This document shows, in pieces, positions 51,742-54,704 of a stretch of DNA of 54,704 nt. Source of the stretch: Paracoccaceae bacterium (GTDB lineage Bacteria > Pseudomonadota > Alphaproteobacteria > Rhodobacterales > Rhodobacteraceae); NCBI GenBank assembly GCA_028875855.1, contig JAGWVA010000024.1, positions 1 to 54,704 on the forward strand, written 5' to 3'. The notes beneath the pieces were generated by a model. It ran no database searches. It saw nothing but the letters and a program-made list of their open reading frames with translations, and was not told the origin of the DNA. Numbering within the stretch: position 1 is the stretch's first letter; each line of letters opens with the position of its first letter. A program made the position numbers and the translations under genes.

Positions 51742-52680
51742 CTATGTCCATCGGTTCAGCACCGCGAGATTGTCGCCGTTACCCAGCCACGGCGGGTTCT
51801 CGGCATACATTTCGCGGATCATCGTCTTGACGAGGTCGAGATACGCCGAGGTGTCGCCCGCGCGGTGATTGAGGATCACCGGCGAGGTCACGCGGTCGCT
51901 GTCGATCGTCCGATAGACCACATCGGCCCGGATCTGGCGGGCCGAGGCCGGGATGAGGCAAAGACCCGCCTCGGCGGCGACAAGGCCGAGCGCGGTCTGA
52001 ATCTCGCGCACCTCCTGCACCTCGGCGGGCTGAATGTCGTTGTCCAGCAGGAAGCCCAGAACCTGATCGGCATAGCTGGGGCGCGGCTCCTTGGGATAGA
52101 CGATCACCTTTTGCCCGGCGAGCGTGGCCAGCGGCAGCGGTGTCGTTTCCTGCGCCAGAGGGGCGCCCTGCGGGATCGCGAGGCAAAGCCGTTCCTCGCG
52201 CAGGATCACGCTTCTGACCGCCGGATCGGTCTGCCGCACCCGGCCGAAGCCGATGTCGATCCGCCCCTCCTTCAGCGCCTGGATCTGCTGGACCGAGGCC
52301 ATTTCGACAAGCTGGATGTCCAGATCGGGTTCCCGCTGGCGCAGCTTGCGGATCAGCGACGGCAGACCGCCGTATAGCGTGGAGGCGACGAACCCGACCG
52401 ACAGAACGCTGTTCTGGTTCAGCCCGATCCGGCGCGTGGCCGTCCGCATCTGCTCGACCCGTCCGAGGATTTGCAGCGCCTGTTCATAGAACAGCCGTCC
52501 CGCATCCGTCAGGCGCACCGGGCGGGTCTTCCGGATCAGAAGATCCACGCCAAGCTCCTCCTCCAGCAGCTGGATCTGTCGGCTCAGGGGCGGCTGCGCG
52601 ATGTGCAGGATCTCGGACGCGCGGGTGAAATTGCGTTCCCGCGCGACAGCGACGAAGTAGCGAATCTGTCGAAGATCCAT
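51742..52680 (-). CDS. catR: LysR family regulator, CatR/CatM-like
   Basis: A 312-residue LysR regulator starting MDLRQIRYFVAVARERNFTR, the typical CatR/BenM/CatM N-terminus, with helix-turn-helix FTRASEILHIAQPPLSRQIQ and a two-lobed effector domain (about 90-300). The ATG at 52680 is clear; the open frame running to 53865 is antisense to catB and not coding. It is divergent from catB-catC-catA, and the space between contains an ATAC-N7-GTAT box. It should activate the cat genes with cis,cis-muconate. Confidence 0.9.
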   Translation of the reverse strand: MDLRQIRYFVAVARERNFTRASEILHIAQPPLSRQIQLLEEELGVDLLIRKTRPVRLTDAGRLFYEQALQILGRVEQMRTATRRIGLNQNSVLSVGFVASTLYGGLPSLIRKLRQREPDLDIQLVEMASVQQIQALKEGRIDIGFGRVRQTDPAVRSVILREERLCLAIPQGAPLAQETTPLPLATLAGQKVIVYPKEPRPSYADQVLGFLLDNDIQPAEVQEVREIQTALGLVAAEAGLCLIPASARQIRADVVYRTIDSDRVTSPVILNHRAGDTSAYLDLVKTMIREMYAENPPWLGNGDNLAVLNRWT

Positions 52681-52756
52681 GTCCGGCTCCTTGTTCCCGG
52701 GGCGTTTCCGGTGGCTGCAATCATATTTCCCGCGGTGGTCGCGGCCGCAAGATTGC

Positions 52757-52775
52757 CCAATAACCCAAGTATTGG
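52757..52775. promoter_or_regulatory. Second dyad in the catR-catB control region
   Basis: Perfect inverted repeat CCAATA-ACCCAAG-TATTGG (6-bp arms, 7-bp spacer), with its centre 36 bp on the catR side of the ATAC-N7-GTAT box. It may be an additional CatR contact or a promoter-proximal site. Confidence 0.4.
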
Positions 52776-52793
52776 CTTGGTGTTCCACCGCTT

Positions 52794-52810
52794 CATACCT
52801 TCCGGGTATG
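52794..52810. promoter_or_regulatory. CatR-type activation box (ATAC-N7-GTAT)
   Basis: Perfect dyad CATACC-TTCCG-GGTATG containing ATAC-N7-GTAT, the consensus bound by the CatM/BenM/CatR group of LysR regulators. It lies 57 nt before the catB ATG, between the divergent catR and catB genes. Confidence 0.7.
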
Positions 52811-52866
52811 ATAGCGGATGCAAATGATCTTGGACAGGGCGCAGCGTCTTGACGCAGCTTGCTGTC

Positions 52867-54048
52867 ATGAAAACGACATTCGCACCCATCTTCCCCCGGA
52901 TCGTCCCCGCCCCGACCGTCGAGCGCGTCGAGACCGTTCTGGTCGATCTGCCGACCATCCGGCCGCACCGGCTTTCGGTTGCCACGATGACCGGTCAGAC
53001 CCTGATGCTGGTCAAGGTCCATTGCAGCGACGGGATCGTGGGCATCGGTGAAGGCACGACGATCGGCGGGACGGCCTATGGCGCGGAAAGCCCCGAAGGC
53101 ATGAAGCTTTCCGTGGACACCTATTTCGCCCCGGTCATGGTCGGGCAGGACGCCACGCGGGTTCAGCTTCTGATGGCGCGGCTTGGCAAGATGGTGAAGG
53201 AAAACCGCTTTGCCAAAAGCGCGGTCGAAACGGCGTTGCTCGATGCTCAGGGCAAGCGGCTCGGTCTGCCGATCAGCGAGCTTCTGGGCGGGCGTCGCCG
53301 CGACCGGCTGCCGGTTGCCTGGACGCTGGCGTCGGGCGATACGGCCCGCGACATCGCCGAGGCGGAGGAGATGCTCGCGCGCCGCCGCCACCGCATCTTC
53401 AAGCTCAAGATCGGCGCGAAGACGCTGCGCGAGGACATCGACCACGTTGCCGCCATCAAGCGCGCGTTGGGCGACCGCGGGTCGGTGCGCGTCGATGTCA
53501 ACATGGCCTGGACCGAGACCGAGGCAGCCCATGGCATGGCAGCCCTGGCCGATGCGGGATGCGAACTGGTGGAACAGCCGGTCGCCTCGGGCGCGGCCCT
53601 GTCCCGGCTGATGCGCCGCTTTCCGATCGCGCTGATGGCCGATGAATCGCTGCATGGACCCGAAAGCGCATTCGAAATCGCCCGCGTGAGCGGCGCGGAT
53701 GTCTTCGCGGTGAAGGTCGAACAAAGCGGCGGCCTGTTCAACGCGCAGCGCGTGGCCGCCATCGCCGATGCGGCGGGTATCGAACTTTACGGCGGCACCA
53801 TGCTCGAAGGGGCCGTGGGCACCATCGCCTCGGCGCAGGTCTTCGCGACGTTCGCCAACCTGCACTGGGGGACCGAGCTCTTCGGGCCGCTTCTCCTGAC
53901 CGAAGAGATCCTTGAGACGCCGCTCGATTACAGCGGCTTCGAACTGACCGTGCCGAACGGCCCCGGCCTTGGCATCGCGCTTGACGAGGACCGCGTGGCC
54001 TTCTTCGCCCGCGACGGCCAGCGCAAGACCATCAGCCTGCCCGCGTGA
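52867..54048 (+). CDS. catB: Muconate cycloisomerase
   Basis: A 393-residue enolase-superfamily enzyme converting cis,cis-muconate to muconolactone. Catalytic set: Lys179/Lys181 in FKLKIGAK, metal ligands Asp210 (DVNMAW), Glu236 (ELVEQPV) and Asp259 (MADESL), and acid/base Lys283 in VKVEQSGG. The capping domain is in the first 130 residues. ATG 52867 is used; the in-frame TTG 18 nt upstream is less likely. First of catB-catC-catA; catC starts 11 nt later. Confidence 0.93.
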   Translation: MKTTFAPIFPRIVPAPTVERVETVLVDLPTIRPHRLSVATMTGQTLMLVKVHCSDGIVGIGEGTTIGGTAYGAESPEGMKLSVDTYFAPVMVGQDATRVQLLMARLGKMVKENRFAKSAVETALLDAQGKRLGLPISELLGGRRRDRLPVAWTLASGDTARDIAEAEEMLARRRHRIFKLKIGAKTLREDIDHVAAIKRALGDRGSVRVDVNMAWTETEAAHGMAALADAGCELVEQPVASGAALSRLMRRFPIALMADESLHGPESAFEIARVSGADVFAVKVEQSGGLFNAQRVAAIADAAGIELYGGTMLEGAVGTIASAQVFATFANLHWGTELFGPLLLTEEILETPLDYSGFELTVPNGPGLGIALDEDRVAFFARDGQRKTISLPA

Positions 54049-54059
54049 AAGGACAGACC

Positions 54060-54350
54060 ATGCTTTTCCACGTCCGCATGACCGTGAACCTTGACCCCGC
54101 GCTTCCCGCGGAGGAGGTCGCCGACATCCTTTCCCGCGAGAAAGCCTATTCGCAGCAGCTTCAGGCCAGCGGCAAGTGGCGCCACATCTGGCGCATCGCC
54201 GGCGCCTACGCGAATTTCAGCGTGTTCGACGTGGCCGACAACGCAGAGCTGCATGCGATCCTGTCGGGCCTGCCGCTTTTCAAATACATGCAGATCGAGG
54301 TCGCCCCGCTCGTGCGGCATCCCTCCTCGATCCGTGACGACGACAGCTAG
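54060..54350 (+). CDS. catC: Muconolactone delta-isomerase
   Basis: A 96-residue protein matching CatC in length and motifs: MLFHVRMTVNLDP at the start, REKAYSQQLQASGKWRHIWR, the FSVFDV strand, and LPLFKYMQIEVAPLVRHPSS at the end. It isomerises muconolactone to beta-ketoadipate enol-lactone as a decamer in known cases. AAAGGACAGACC is the ribosome site. Confidence 0.95.
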   Translation: MLFHVRMTVNLDPALPAEEVADILSREKAYSQQLQASGKWRHIWRIAGAYANFSVFDVADNAELHAILSGLPLFKYMQIEVAPLVRHPSSIRDDDS

Positions 54351-54419
54351 CCCCTTCCGCGCGCCCGGAGGAGCGGGCGTCGCGCCACACATCAGGACCA
54401 TCCCAGAGGAGGAGACACC

Positions 54420-54704
54420 ATGACCGTGAAGATTTTCGACAAGCCCGAGATCCAGGAGTTCCTCCAGGTTCTCAGCGGTCTGACCAGCGAAGGCGGCAAT
54501 CCGCGCGTGAAACAGATCGTCCACCGCCTGATGAGCGACCTCTTCCGTGCCATCGACGATCTGAACATCACGCCGGATGAATACTGGATCGGCGTTGCCT
54601 GGCTCAACGAGATCGGCGCCGCGGGGCAGGCGGGCCTGATCTCTCCCGGTCTGGGTCTGGACCACTTCATCGACGAACGGCTCGACGCGATCGATGCGGC
54701 CCTT
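54420..54704 (+). CDS. catA: Catechol 1,2-dioxygenase (partial, C-terminus outside window)
   Basis: The N-terminal 95 residues of an intradiol ring-cleavage dioxygenase: the helical linker/dimerisation domain with VKQIVHRLMSDLFRAIDDLN and DEYWIGVAWLNEIG, typical of CatA. It converts catechol to cis,cis-muconate, the inducer for CatR. The Tyr/His iron ligands lie beyond the window edge. GAGGAGACACC precedes the ATG. Confidence 0.9.
   Translation, partial: MTVKIFDKPEIQEFLQVLSGLTSEGGNPRVKQIVHRLMSDLFRAIDDLNITPDEYWIGVAWLNEIGAAGQAGLISPGLGLDHFIDERLDAIDAAL

Noticed and set aside
52681-53865. Extension of the catR frame over catB
   Set aside because: Antisense to muconate cycloisomerase; the LysR N-terminus begins exactly at 52680.
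1-54704. tRNA, rRNA, CRISPR arrays, prophage or replication genes
   Set aside because: None seen on either strand; no regularly spaced repeats, no cloverleaf-like stretches in the gaps, no phage or rep motifs.

Overview
The window is GC-rich and densely coding, with many ATGA stop/start overlaps. It holds no rRNA, tRNA, CRISPR array or replication gene. Gene content (three sugar-type ABC importers, a dipeptide ABC importer, a DctPQM TRAP system with DctS/DctR-like regulators, MurR/RpiR, IclR, LacI and LysR regulators, a cat operon) suggests an alphaproteobacterium, most likely Rhodobacteraceae (Rhodobacter/Paracoccus-like). That is inference from gene families and layout; no marker gene is present. 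The region reads as an accessory catabolic island in which each substrate module has its own transporter and regulator.

Region by region. (1) 1-4034: minus-strand operon of an N-formylglutamate amidohydrolase-like protein, a glutamine-synthetase-like ligase, a VOC protein and an Fe-alcohol dehydrogenase (cut by the window edge), with a divergent RpiR regulator; probably catabolism of an amine or amino alcohol through gamma-glutamyl intermediates. (2) 4133-6790: RidA protein, AraC regulator, MDR oxidoreductase. (3) 7335-24644: the most striking locus. An IclR-led operon (substrate-binding protein, two permeases, ATPase, sulfatase) faces a mirror-image minus-strand operon (substrate-binding protein, two permeases, ATPase, sulfatase, GH2 beta-mannosidase, formylglycine-generating enzyme) with a divergent LysR gene. 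Neither sulfatase, nor the FGE, nor the mannosidase has a signal peptide, so the layout predicts import of sulfated mannose-containing glycosides followed by cytoplasmic sulfatase maturation, desulfation and hydrolysis. (4) 24645-31529: an IS110-type transposase remnant, then a LacI-controlled ABC importer whose ATPase has an in-frame amber codon 27 sense codons before its natural end, plus a cytochrome b561-like membrane protein. (5) 31774-34409: AraC regulator and two SDR dehydrogenases, the second truncated. (6) 34460-41504: RpiR regulator and a ddp-like D-Ala-D-Ala importer with a VanX/DdpX dipeptidase. (7) 41534-47354: dctPQM and divergent dctSR for C4-dicarboxylates. (8) 47559-51680: MHS-family MFS transporter, MarR regulator, M20 amidohydrolase, TRIC-type channel. 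(9) 51742-54704: catR divergent from catB-catC-catA (catA cut by the window edge), the catechol branch of the beta-ketoadipate pathway.

A pattern that crosses modules: all five transport operons carry a strong inverted repeat (8-15 bp stem, 3-7 nt loop) between the substrate-binding-protein gene and the first permease gene. The sequences differ but the position is the same, as expected for mRNA hairpins that keep binding-protein transcripts more abundant than permease transcripts. Other regulatory signals seen are an ATAC-N7-GTAT CatR-type box before catB, a consensus-like promoter with palindromes before iclR, inverted repeats before ddpA, dctP and the M20 gene, and hairpins at several gene ends.
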